This document shows, piece after piece, positions 18,725-30,035 of a stretch of DNA of 64,000 nucleotides. Numbering within the stretch: the first letter of the stretch is position 1; every line of letters starts with the position of its first letter. The notes under the pieces are model-generated. The model was not told the origin of the DNA. It worked only from the letters and a program-made list of their open reading frames with translations, and searched no databases. The DNA is from Prevotella sp. GTDB taxonomy: Bacteria > Bacteroidota > Bacteroidia > Bacteroidales > Bacteroidaceae. The stretch covers positions 50,295 through 114,294 of the forward strand of contig JAFUDJ010000005.1 in assembly GCA_017459445.1 (NCBI GenBank), written 5' to 3'. The translations under genes were made by a program, and so were the position numbers.

Positions 18725-20953
18725 TTACTTCTGCACGAACTTCTTGCCGTTCATGATGACGAGGCCCTTGTAGCTGTTGGTAACCACCTGGCCGGCCATG
18801 TTGTAGCGCTTGCCGCTGAACACGCCGTCAGCCTTGATGGCGTCAACGCCCGTGGATACCTTGACGAAGTCGGTCAGATAGAGCTGGTAAACGGGCTCTG
18901 CATCGCCTCTCTTATAGACAGCTCCCATACCGGTCAGCGTGTAGGTTGCACCAGCCTCGAAAGCTTCTCCGTTCATACCAAACTGGTTGTAGACAGCCAG
19001 CGTGGCACCGTCAACGCTGAAGGTCAGGTTCTTGTTGTCGATGCTGACGAACTCGGCGTTCTCAATCTTGACGTAGGCGTTGATGTTGTCAGCCAGCTTG
19101 TCGGCGGTAATGGTCTTAGGCTCTACGACCTGTCCCTCCGATTCCACCTTGACGTTCATCTCCGTGAAGGAGAGTTCCGGCAGCTTGTTGTAGCGATTCA
19201 GATAGCCCCAGAAGCCACCCAGAGAGTTTTCGCTGACGTTACCGCTGACGACATCGCCCTGCTTCAGGCCCTGTGTGTTGTCGCCATAGAATAGCATGTT
19301 AGCCTCGCCATCGGTGAGGTAGATGTACTTGCCGGAGGCGAAGGTCACCGTATTGGTAACGACGGGGAAGCCTGCAGCGTCGATGTTTCTGAAGAAGTAG
19401 AAGGTCGGCTTGCCGCCCTGGTCGTACCTGTCGTTATTGCTTTCGTTGATGTCCTTTGCCATTTCGCTCAGCAATCCGTAACCGCTATGAACGGTCAGCG
19501 TGTAGCTCTTGGTAGCGGGCTTGTTAGCGGCATCGCCGGCATACTCAGCCTTGACGAGCACTTCGCCCCAAGGGCTGTCCTCCAAGACTATCTTGTTGCC
19601 GTTGATGACGGGCTGGGCCTTGCCTTCGTCCCAGCTCTTCACTTCCAGGCTCCACTCAATGGCAGCGCCGCTGACGGCAGCACCGTTGGCCATGACGGTT
19701 GCGGTGGGCAGGGCCACGCTTGTACCTATTTCGGGGAACATTCCGTCAGGACCCGGGCAGATGTGCGTCTGGTAGCCTTCGGCAAACTCAATGGCAGTCT
19801 CTGCACGGGTGTCGTCGCTGATGACCTGCATCAAATAGCCGTTTGTCAGCTCAGGTGTTGTCGTTCCATTCTTTACGTACTTCTGTAGCTTGCCGGTAAA
19901 GATTACCTGGTCGTCCTTCTTGAAGAGCGTGAGGTCGTCTTCGGTGAAGTTCTTGTTGTCATAGCCCTTGGCACGGAAAACGGTCAGCGTCGTGGCGCCG
20001 CCCTTCTCGTCGGCCATGTCGAAGTTGACGTTGCCGTACAGGTTACCGATGTTGTTGCGCTGGAAGTCGGGGTCGCTTATCACATAGCCCTTTACCTGAT
20101 AGGTCTCTGTTGTGGTAGCGCCATCGGCGAGGGCATCGATAATCTCAAGGGCCTTAGCCACGGTGATGGCGTCGGTTTGGGGCTGCTGTGCTTCCTTGAC
20201 GGTCAGCGTGTACTGAGCCTTGCCGGCCTCGTATTCATCATTGCCTACGAACTCGGCAGTAATAACACTCTGCCCGGCTGCAACGAGCGTGATGGTGCCT
20301 GCTTCGTCGATGGTAGCAACGGCAACGTCAGAGCTGCTGTAGCTGACGGGCAGCTCGTAGCTATTGGTCAACTGGGGGAATACATTGTCTTCGGCACCGA
20401 TGGTAACGGTTTTTGTAGAAGTGCCCCAAGAGAGTCCTGCGGGCTTCTTGGCCTTTCCCTGGAACAAGCGGATGTTGTCAAGGCGGGCATTGGCCGACTG
20501 CGTGTTGGCAATCGTGATGGTCAGTGTTCCTGCTGCACCGGTAATGGGATACACATAGTCGTTTCCTGAACCGGCATTCTCTCCGACGGTGCCGCCTTCA
20601 ACGGTTACCGTCAGGTTCTTGTTGCACTTGAAGGTCAGCGTCATGTCGCCGCTTCTGCCTTCAAGGTCGACCACTGCGGCGAACGAACCGCCGTTCTTGG
20701 CCACAAGTAGCTCGGGAGCCTCACCGCCGGCCAGATTCTCATTGTAGATGGTAGTGCCCGAACTAAAGGAACCGTCATCCTTGGTGACCGTACCCGTGAA
20801 GGTGTAGTTATCGTTGATGTCGTCGAGAACGGTCTTCACATAGTCCGACCAATCCGACCAGTCTTCCTGCCAGATAACGTCCTGGGCAGCGACTGTGTTA
20901 AAACTCATTGTAGCCAGTAAGGCCACAAAGAAATAGCGTAAATTTTTCACCAT
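18725..20953 (-). CDS. Secreted multidomain Ig-like/DUF5689-like surface protein
   Basis: The 742-residue protein starts at 20953 ([24 protein letters not shown]), a clear signal peptide; upstream codons overlap the promoter. After an N-terminal jelly-roll-like region ([18 protein letters not shown]) come bacterial Ig-like segments ([25 protein letters not shown]). Two OB-like stretches with [17 protein letters not shown] and [18 protein letters not shown] resemble DUF5689-type domains. The tail [26 protein letters not shown] is the short C-terminal form common in Prevotella secreted proteins and probably sorted by type IX secretion, in line with porZ in the window. The function is unknown; no catalytic residues can be named. 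It lies 71 bp upstream of mutS in the same orientation, with its own strong promoter. Confidence 0.75.
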   Translation of the reverse strand: MVKNLRYFFVALLATMSFNTVAAQDVIWQEDWSDWSDYVKTVLDDINDNYTFTGTVTKDDGSFSSGTTIYNENLAGGEAPELLVAKNGGSFAAVVDLEGRSGDMTLTFKCNKNLTVTVEGGTVGENAGSGNDYVYPITGAAGTLTITIANTQSANARLDNIRLFQGKAKKPAGLSWGTSTKTVTIGAEDNVFPQLTNSYELPVSYSSSDVAVATIDEAGTITLVAAGQSVITAEFVGNDEYEAGKAQYTLTVKEAQQPQTDAITVAKALEIIDALADGATTTETYQVKGYVISDPDFQRNNIGNLYGNVNFDMADEKGGATTLTVFRAKGYDNKNFTEDDLTLFKKDDQVIFTGKLQKYVKNGTTTPELTNGYLMQVISDDTRAETAIEFAEGYQTHICPGPDGMFPEIGTSVALPTATVMANGAAVSGAAIEWSLEVKSWDEGKAQPVINGNKIVLEDSPWGEVLVKAEYAGDAANKPATKSYTLTVHSGYGLLSEMAKDINESNNDRYDQGGKPTFYFFRNIDAAGFPVVTNTVTFASGKYIYLTDGEANMLFYGDNTQGLKQGDVVSGNVSENSLGGFWGYLNRYNKLPELSFTEMNVKVESEGQVVEPKTITADKLADNINAYVKIENAEFVSIDNKNLTFSVDGATLAVYNQFGMNGEAFEAGATYTLTGMGAVYKRGDAEPVYQLYLTDFVKVSTGVDAIKADGVFSGKRYNMAGQVVTNSYKGLVIMNGKKFVQK

Positions 20954-21007
20954 AGTTATTTGAATTAAATTAGTTAATAATAAATTATTGGTCACATGAT
21001 TAGACTG

Positions 21008-21040
21008 CAAAGATACGAAGAATTATCGGGATAATGCAAA
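21008..21040 (-). promoter_or_regulatory. Bacteroidetes-type promoter for the secreted Ig-like protein
   Basis: On the minus strand TTTG (21037-21040), 21-bp spacer and TATCTTTG (21008-21015) match the consensus. The start codon is 54 bp downstream, giving a short leader. Confidence 0.8.
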
Positions 21041-21240
21041 TTTTGAGGAAGATTCTTTTTATTTATTTTTTCTACGCAGGCGTTTTGTCATAAAAATTGG
21101 CTCGTTTTTAACACTTCCTGCCGGCACATTCTGGAGAAAAACGGGCGGTTTGGAGGGCTTGCAGGCAGCAAAGAGGGAGCTTGGATGCTGGAAAGATGGG
21201 GGTTGAACCGTGCAATGCAGGGGTTTTTATGCTGAAAAGT

Positions 21241-21355
21241 GGGCACTTTTATGTTGCTTTGAGCACACTTTTATCTTGTTTCTTGGGAAGAAATGCCATA
21301 AAAGTGCGCGCTATTTGCCATAAAAGTGCGCCCGAAATGCCATAAAAGTGCGCGC
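21241..21355. repeat. GCCATAAAAGTGCGC repeat cluster
   Basis: In the 570-bp gap between the secreted protein and leuS, three direct copies of GCCATAAAAGTGCGC (21295, 21317, 21339) follow two inverted partial copies (GCACTTTTAT at 21243 and CACACTTTTAT at 21264). They can pair as stem-loops. The rest of the gap (21041-21240 and 21356-21532) shows no gene or RNA that I can recognise. Confidence 0.65.
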
Positions 21356-21532
21356 GGCGGATGATAAAATCGGGACGCTTTCCGGTAAGTTGTTTATTAC
21401 CAAACGGTTACAAATAACGCCCCATATTTCGCGCATTTCGCTCCGAAGTGCGGCTTGCTGAGCACGGCGCAATTCTCAGACGGCGCTTTGTCCGCTCTTT
21501 TCTTAACTGTTAACAAAAAGTTCTTTTCAATT

Positions 21533-21564
21533 TTTGCATAATCAACGGAAAATGCGTAACTTTG
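21533..21564 (+). promoter_or_regulatory. Bacteroidetes-type promoter for leuS
   Basis: TTTG (21533-21536), 20-bp spacer, TAACTTTG (21557-21564); the leuS ATG is 48 bp downstream. Confidence 0.8.
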
Positions 21565-21612
21565 CAAGCTAATGACATAACTAAGCACAAAGAAAACAAA
21601 AACATACTGAAT

Positions 21613-24543
<2,931 letters not shown>

Positions 24544-24576
24544 ATAAATGGTAAGTCGTAAATCCGGAAATCGTAA

Positions 24577-26097
24577 ATGGCTTTGACTGTTAATCATCAA
24601 TTCATCTGGAATGAGGCCAAGGACTATTTCTTCATAACCCTTGGACTCATTCTCTATGCCACGTCGTTCACGCTGTTCCTCATGCCATACGAAATCGTAG
24701 CGGGCGGCGTGACGGGCCTGTCGGCCATCATCTACTATGCCACAGGCTTCCACTTGGAGAACACCTACATCATCATCAACGGCATCCTGCTTATAGTGGC
24801 GCTGAAGATACTGGGATTCAAATTCCTGATGAAGACCATCTACGCCATCTTCGCCCTGTATTTCATCCTGAAATTCGTACAGGACATCGTGCCCAAGCAA
24901 GACAATGGGCTGCCCTTCAAGCTCATGGGCGAAGGACAAGACTTCATGTCGATGATAATAGGCTGTACCATGACGGGCATCTCGCTGTCTACCGTCTTCT
25001 CTAACAACGGCTCGACAGGCGGCACCGACATCATTGCCGCCTCCGTCAACAAGCTGCATGGCAACATATCGCTGGGCACGGTGCTCTTTGCCGCCGACTT
25101 CTGCATCATCGGCTCGTGTATGTTCTTCCCACAGTTTGGCAACTATATAGAGCGGGCACACAAGGTGATGTTCGGCTTCTGCGTGATGGGACTGGAGAAC
25201 TTTTCGCTCGACTACCTGATGAATATGCGGAGGCAGTCGGTGCAGTTTATGATATTCTCCAAGAAATGGCAGGAGATAGCCAACGCCATCGGCACGCAGA
25301 TGGAGCACGGCGTCACCATACTGGACGGCCACGGATGGTTCACAGGACAACAGATGAAGGTGCTTTGCATCCTGGCCAGAAAGCGCGAGAGCACCAATAT
25401 GTTCCGCCTTATCAAGATGATTGACCCGAATGCCTTCGTGTCGCAGTCAAGCGTCATCGGCGTCTATGGCGAGGGCTTCGACGAGATGCACGTAAAAATC
25501 AAGCAGGAAAAGAAAGAGAAAATGAAAATAGTATTTGCCACCAACAACCAACACAAGCTGTCGGAAGTGCGCAACATCCTCGGAAATAATTTCGAGGTGG
25601 TGTCGCTGGCCGACATCGGATGCCACGACGACATCCCTGAAAAGGGTCAGACCCTGAAGGAAAACGCGCTGATGAAGGCGGAGTACGTATACAACAAGTA
25701 CCACATCAACTGCTTTGCCGACGACACAGGCCTGGAAGTAGACGCACTGGGCGGCGCACCGGGTGTGTACAGTGCCCGCTATGCCGGCGGGGAAGGACAC
25801 GACGCACAGGCCAACATGCGGAAACTATTGGGCGAATTAGAGAATAATAACAATCGGAAGGCACGATTTCGCACCGTTATCGCGTTAATAATAGACGGAA
25901 AGACGGTATTCTTCGACGGCATCTGCGAAGGAGAGATTATCCGTACCAAGCGAGGAGGCGAAGGATTTGGCTACGACCCCATCTTCCAGCCAGCAGGCTA
26001 TAACCAGACGTTTGCCGAGTTAGGCGTAGACGTGAAGAACCAAATCAGCCACCGAGCCCGCGCCACACAGAAACTCTGCGAGTATTTGAAAAAGTGA
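24577..26097 (+). CDS. YitT-family membrane protein fused to RdgB/HAM1 non-canonical purine NTP pyrophosphatase
   Basis: The 506-codon frame holds two proteins. Residues 1-315 match YitT/DUF2179: about six membrane segments ([35 protein letters not shown]), the [12 protein letters not shown] loop and a cytoplasmic DUF2179 domain ending [19 protein letters not shown]. From residue 316 (ATG at 25522) the sequence is a complete RdgB, which hydrolyses ITP, XTP and dITP to the monophosphates. It has [49 protein letters not shown] and SHRARA. No stop separates them; the linker is KIKQEKKEK. An internal start at 25522 with an A/G-rich upstream stretch could still yield free RdgB. The role of the YitT part is unknown. 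It follows leuS by 33 bp. Confidence 0.88.
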   Translation: MALTVNHQFIWNEAKDYFFITLGLILYATSFTLFLMPYEIVAGGVTGLSAIIYYATGFHLENTYIIINGILLIVALKILGFKFLMKTIYAIFALYFILKFVQDIVPKQDNGLPFKLMGEGQDFMSMIIGCTMTGISLSTVFSNNGSTGGTDIIAASVNKLHGNISLGTVLFAADFCIIGSCMFFPQFGNYIERAHKVMFGFCVMGLENFSLDYLMNMRRQSVQFMIFSKKWQEIANAIGTQMEHGVTILDGHGWFTGQQMKVLCILARKRESTNMFRLIKMIDPNAFVSQSSVIGVYGEGFDEMHVKIKQEKKEKMKIVFATNNQHKLSEVRNILGNNFEVVSLADIGCHDDIPEKGQTLKENALMKAEYVYNKYHINCFADDTGLEVDALGGAPGVYSARYAGGEGHDAQANMRKLLGELENNNNRKARFRTVIALIIDGKTVFFDGICEGEIIRTKRGGEGFGYDPIFQPAGYNQTFAELGVDVKNQISHRARATQKLCEYLKK

Positions 26098-26145
26098 AAA
26101 GGTAAAAAGGTGAAAACAAAGTATTGTCAAACAAAATAATAAACA

Positions 26146-28185
26146 ATGATGAAAAAGCAGCATAAATGGGTCAGGTGGATGGTAATGGGTGTCTTACCTT
26201 TTTACCTCTTTACCTTTTTACCTTCAAACGCACAGGTGGGTATCTGGCACAACTACCTGTCGTATGAGAACATACAGGATATACAGGCAGCAGGCAACGA
26301 CCTCTTCGTCATGGCCTCCAACGGACTGTACCAGTATAACAAGAACGACCAGTCCATCTATATCTATGACAAAATAAACGGACTTAGCGACACGAACATC
26401 AGCAAAATAAAATGGTGCCAGCAAGGGAAACGCCTGGTAGTGGTATACGGAAACATGAACATCGACCTGGTGGAGACGAACAACAACATCACGAACATCA
26501 GCGACATCTACACCAAGGCCATCACAGGCGACAAGAGCATCTATGGCATTACCGTCAGCGGACAATATGCCTACTTAGCCTGCGGCTTCGGTATCGTCAA
26601 GCTGAATGTCAAGGATGCTGAAATCAGCGAGACGTATATGTTCGACTATCCTGTATTGGCCGTGGCACTTGACGACAGCAACATCTATGCACAGGTAAAA
26701 AGCAACGGCGTATGGAAGGGAAGCCTCAGCAGCAACCTGATAGACAAGACTAACTGGCAAAAGACCAACTCCTACCCGTCGTTTGCAGAAGACAAGACTG
26801 ACTATAACGAGAACTACGAACTCGTCAGCACGCTCAATCCCGGAGGACCGAAATACAATTATTTCGGATTCATGAAAATCATTAACGGGAAGTTATACAC
26901 CTGCAATGGAAGTTTCACTAATGCAGGTGTCATACAGATATTGGAAAACGGCCAATGGACGATTTATTCAACCAATGGCATTAGTGAAGTGGCTGACATA
27001 AATCATTACCGTCTTTCATGTCTAAGCGTTGACCCCACTTCAAACGACGAGCATATATTTGCCGGCTCACGTAACGGACTCTTTGAATTCAGAAATGGAC
27101 AATTCGTCAAGTATTATAACTATACCAACAGCCCTATAGAACGTACCGATGGTATCAATGCTAACTTTGAAATGGTATCAGGCACCATATTTGATGCCAA
27201 CGGCAATCTTTGGTTTCTTAACAGTTCAGCACCAACAGCTTCACTGATAAAATTGTCGACCAATGGAGAATTCACCAAGTACAACCATAGTGAGTATATG
27301 AAATATAATAGCGGCGGTTTTACCAATAAAAGTAATCCCGGCTTAAGTAAAATGATTTTTGACAGCCATGGGATGCTATGGTTCGTCAATGAAACTTGGA
27401 CGCTCCCTGCCTTTTATCAGTACAATATTACTGACGATACTGTGAGGGCCTATGAAGCCTTTATCAACCAGGATGGCTCGACGATAGACATGCCCAGCGG
27501 TATAACCAGTATTGCGGAAGACTTGGAAGGAAACATGTGGATAGGAACGCCGGCCGGCCCGCTGTTGCTTGAAAAGGATAAACTCAACGAGGATAATCCG
27601 ACCTTTACACAAGTAAAGGTTCCCCGCAACGACGGCACCGACTATGCCGACTATCTGCTGTCTGGTATTAGGATTACCTGCATAGGCATTGATGCTGCCG
27701 GCCGTAAATGGTTTGGCACCAACGGCAACGGTGTCTTCCTAATCGGTGCAGACAATATTTCGCAAATTCATCACTTCACCAGCGAGAACAGCTACCTGCT
27801 GTCCGACAACATCCAGTCGTTGGCCATCAACAATAACAGCGGAGAGGTATTCTTTGGAACAGACAACGGCCTGTGCTCGTATATGAGTGATGCTACCACC
27901 ACGTCCGATGAAATGAGCAAGGACAACGTATGGGCTTATCCGAACCCTGTCACACCGGAATATACGGGCCTGATTACCATTGTAGGCCTGACATTCAATG
28001 CCGACGTGAAGATATTATCGGCAAGCGGTGCACTGATAGCCGAGGGCAGAAGCAACGGCGGCACCTTTACATGGGACGGATGCGACAAAAACGGCAACCG
28101 TGTAGCCAGCGGCGTATACATGGTAGCTACAGCTACTAACAGCGGAGAGAAAGGAACAGTATGCAAAATTGCCATCATCAACTGA
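26146..28185 (+). CDS. porZ: PorZ-like type IX secretion protein (beta-propeller)
   Basis: PorZ is a surface component of the type IX secretion sortase complex in Porphyromonas, where it binds A-LPS and supports PorU. The 679-residue protein has a signal peptide whose core LPFYLFTFLPSNAQ is encoded by an octamer repeat. A start typical of PorZ follows (VGIWHNYLSYENIQDIQAAGNDLFVMASNGLYQYN, best read in shorter blocks such as IYDKINGLSDTNISKIKW). Two-component-regulator-like propeller blades follow (LWFLNSSAPTASLIKLS, MWIGTPAGPLLLEKD, KWFGTNGNGVFLIG). The C-terminus (WAYPNPVTPEYTGLITIVG to VASGVYMVATATN) is a type A sorting-like domain. Assignment rests on architecture. The next gene overlaps its end by 25 bp. 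Confidence 0.78.
   Translation: MMKKQHKWVRWMVMGVLPFYLFTFLPSNAQVGIWHNYLSYENIQDIQAAGNDLFVMASNGLYQYNKNDQSIYIYDKINGLSDTNISKIKWCQQGKRLVVVYGNMNIDLVETNNNITNISDIYTKAITGDKSIYGITVSGQYAYLACGFGIVKLNVKDAEISETYMFDYPVLAVALDDSNIYAQVKSNGVWKGSLSSNLIDKTNWQKTNSYPSFAEDKTDYNENYELVSTLNPGGPKYNYFGFMKIINGKLYTCNGSFTNAGVIQILENGQWTIYSTNGISEVADINHYRLSCLSVDPTSNDEHIFAGSRNGLFEFRNGQFVKYYNYTNSPIERTDGINANFEMVSGTIFDANGNLWFLNSSAPTASLIKLSTNGEFTKYNHSEYMKYNSGGFTNKSNPGLSKMIFDSHGMLWFVNETWTLPAFYQYNITDDTVRAYEAFINQDGSTIDMPSGITSIAEDLEGNMWIGTPAGPLLLEKDKLNEDNPTFTQVKVPRNDGTDYADYLLSGIRITCIGIDAAGRKWFGTNGNGVFLIGADNISQIHHFTSENSYLLSDNIQSLAINNNSGEVFFGTDNGLCSYMSDATTTSDEMSKDNVWAYPNPVTPEYTGLITIVGLTFNADVKILSASGALIAEGRSNGGTFTWDGCDKNGNRVASGVYMVATATNSGEKGTVCKIAIIN
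26194..26224 (+). repeat. Octamer repeat coding for the PorZ signal-peptide core
   Basis: Nearly the same CTTTTTAC array as in the GH106 gene, in the same reading phase (LPFYLFTFLP). The preceding codons are also similar (KWVRWMVMGV versus NWVQRWVIGV). Confidence 0.78.
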
Positions 28186-29594
28186 GCAAGCACTGGAGCA
28201 TCGTAGCCGTTTTGCTCCTCACCCCGCTATGGCTATGGGGCACCATTCCTATCCTGCCCACATTCGACGACTGGACATCACTCACAAGTCCATCGTTCGA
28301 ACCCTTGTTCACCAAGGAGCATTTCTTGTTCTTCGGATACCACTGGCGACCCTTTGATGCCATCATCGGCTACCTGTTAGGACTGAATCCGCAGCAGCTC
28401 TTTCCTACGCTGAACCATTGTCTCATCGTAAGCGGCCACTTAGGGTGCTCCTTATTGCTGTATCAGCTGCTTGGCATGCTAAGCTTTAACAATGCCTCCA
28501 GGAACATAGCCACGCTGTTTTTCTTCGTCACACCGGCAACCATGGCTACCGTCATGTCCGTAGACGGCATCAACCAGGTATATGCACTGTTTTGGGGAAT
28601 GGCAGCCTTCTTGGTGTATGTCAAGCTGGAGAAAGGGAAATACCTCGTCTGGTTCGCCCTGATTATCCTTGCCACCCTATGCAAGGAAAACGGGCTGATG
28701 TGGGCACTTATCTGTCCGATACTGGCCTATGGATTCCGTTTCATCAAGCATGACCAGCTCAAGAAGGACCTGCTGATAGGTCTGTGCATCATGGCAGTAT
28801 ATGCTCTGGCCATCATGCTGCTGCCGAAAGACATCGAAATACATCCAGAATACATACCCAACGGATTGAAGGCCGGCAAGAGTTTCATGAAGTTCCTGCT
28901 GACATCATTTGTCACCGTCGACTACGTATGGCTGTTGTATCAACCTGAGCGCAACCTCTGGCTGGCAGCCATGACGCTGCTGCTGTCACTGCCTTTCATG
29001 TATAGCATCTTCATCAGCCACCGCCAGCTCTTCAACGAGCGCAAGATGATGAGTATATGCATCAGTCTCTTTATTGCCGTTGCCCCCCATATCCTCACCT
29101 CCTACAGCATGATGCACACCTATGCCGGAATGCCCATGATAGCCCTCATGATAGCTGTCGGCATCGACGCCTATGGCCGTCACCTGACGACGGTGATTGT
29201 TTCATGCCTGTTGCTGCTGGTTTCCATCGTCGTCATCGACATACATCTGTGGCGCGAATCATTAGCCTCAGGACTTATTGGAAAAAGCATGGCCGTAGAA
29301 ACTGTCAAGAAGACGGGCAAACCCGTCAAGCGCGTGTACCTTATTAATATAGATGAGGAATACTCCAAGCTGTCGTCATTCTGCGTGCTTCCCTACGATG
29401 CCTTCGGATGGGGATTGGCTGTCAGGCACGAAACCGACTACCAATGGCCTGAAAGCATCAAGGATACGCTCATCAGCCGCACTCCCGATGCCAGGAAAAC
29501 AGCCCGACAGTTAGGTCTTGACATCATCAAGACGAATGAATACGACTGTGTGTGGATAACCGACCACCAGCATATAGATGTCATTAAGAGATAA
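28161..29594 (+). CDS. Polytopic membrane protein, GT-C-like glycosyltransferase
   Basis: The 477-residue protein has about ten hydrophobic segments (VAVLLLTPLWLWG, IATLFFFVTPATMATVMS, LWLAAMTLLLSLPFMYSIF). An early periplasmic loop with TFDDWTS carries an acidic Asp-Asp-type motif, as in lipid-linked-sugar GT-C enzymes. The C-terminal hundred residues are soluble. A role in transferring a sugar from a polyprenyl carrier to a surface glycan is inferred from topology and from the neighbouring GtrA gene, which often supplies or moves such lipid-linked sugars. No family name can be given with confidence. The gene overlaps porZ by 25 bp and the gtrA-like gene by 17 bp, so they are probably one operon. 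Confidence 0.6.
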   Translation: MQNCHHQLSKHWSIVAVLLLTPLWLWGTIPILPTFDDWTSLTSPSFEPLFTKEHFLFFGYHWRPFDAIIGYLLGLNPQQLFPTLNHCLIVSGHLGCSLLLYQLLGMLSFNNASRNIATLFFFVTPATMATVMSVDGINQVYALFWGMAAFLVYVKLEKGKYLVWFALIILATLCKENGLMWALICPILAYGFRFIKHDQLKKDLLIGLCIMAVYALAIMLLPKDIEIHPEYIPNGLKAGKSFMKFLLTSFVTVDYVWLLYQPERNLWLAAMTLLLSLPFMYSIFISHRQLFNERKMMSICISLFIAVAPHILTSYSMMHTYAGMPMIALMIAVGIDAYGRHLTTVIVSCLLLLVSIVVIDIHLWRESLASGLIGKSMAVETVKKTGKPVKRVYLINIDEEYSKLSSFCVLPYDAFGWGLAVRHETDYQWPESIKDTLISRTPDARKTARQLGLDIIKTNEYDCVWITDHQHIDVIKR

Positions 29595-30003
29595 AATAGG
29601 ACTGTTTACCGACAAGACTTTCATGAAGTTTGTCATGGTAGGCGTGGTGAATACTATCTTCGGCACGACCATTATGTTCGTGTTCTACAACCTATTCCAC
29701 CTAAGCTACTGGGTGTCGTCGGCATCCAACTATTTCTTCGGCGGCATCCTCAGCTATATGCTCAACAAGCACTTCACCTTCAGATACAAGGAAAAAGGCT
29801 TTGCATCGCTGTTCCGCTTTGCCACGAACATCCTTACCTGCTACCTGTTGGCATACGGAATAGCCAAGCCCTTGATGCGCTGGATACTCTCCGACTTCAG
29901 CATCATCATCCAGGAAAATGTCTCCATGCTGCTCGGCATGTGCCTCTTTGTTGTCTTCAACTACCTCGGAATGCGCTTCTATGCCTTCAAGGCCAAGAAG
30001 TAA
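29578..30003 (+). CDS. GtrA-family membrane protein
   Basis: The 141-residue protein has four hydrophobic segments typical of GtrA: FMKFVMVGVVNTIFGTTIMF, a second around VSSASNYFFGGILSYMLNK, and two more near the end (LTCYLLAYGIAKPL, MLLGMCLFVVFNYLGMRFY). The conserved N-KHFTF motif is present (LNKHFTFRYKEKG). GtrA proteins are thought to flip polyprenyl-phosphate-linked sugars across the inner membrane or to help glycosyltransferases. The overlap with the GT-C-like gene upstream suggests the two work together. It is followed 32 bp later by the acyltransferase-CotH gene in the same direction. Confidence 0.85.
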   Translation: MSLRDKIGLFTDKTFMKFVMVGVVNTIFGTTIMFVFYNLFHLSYWVSSASNYFFGGILSYMLNKHFTFRYKEKGFASLFRFATNILTCYLLAYGIAKPLMRWILSDFSIIIQENVSMLLGMCLFVVFNYLGMRFYAFKAKK

Positions 30004-30035
30004 TCAAGGACTCTACCGTATGATTCAACAAGAAT

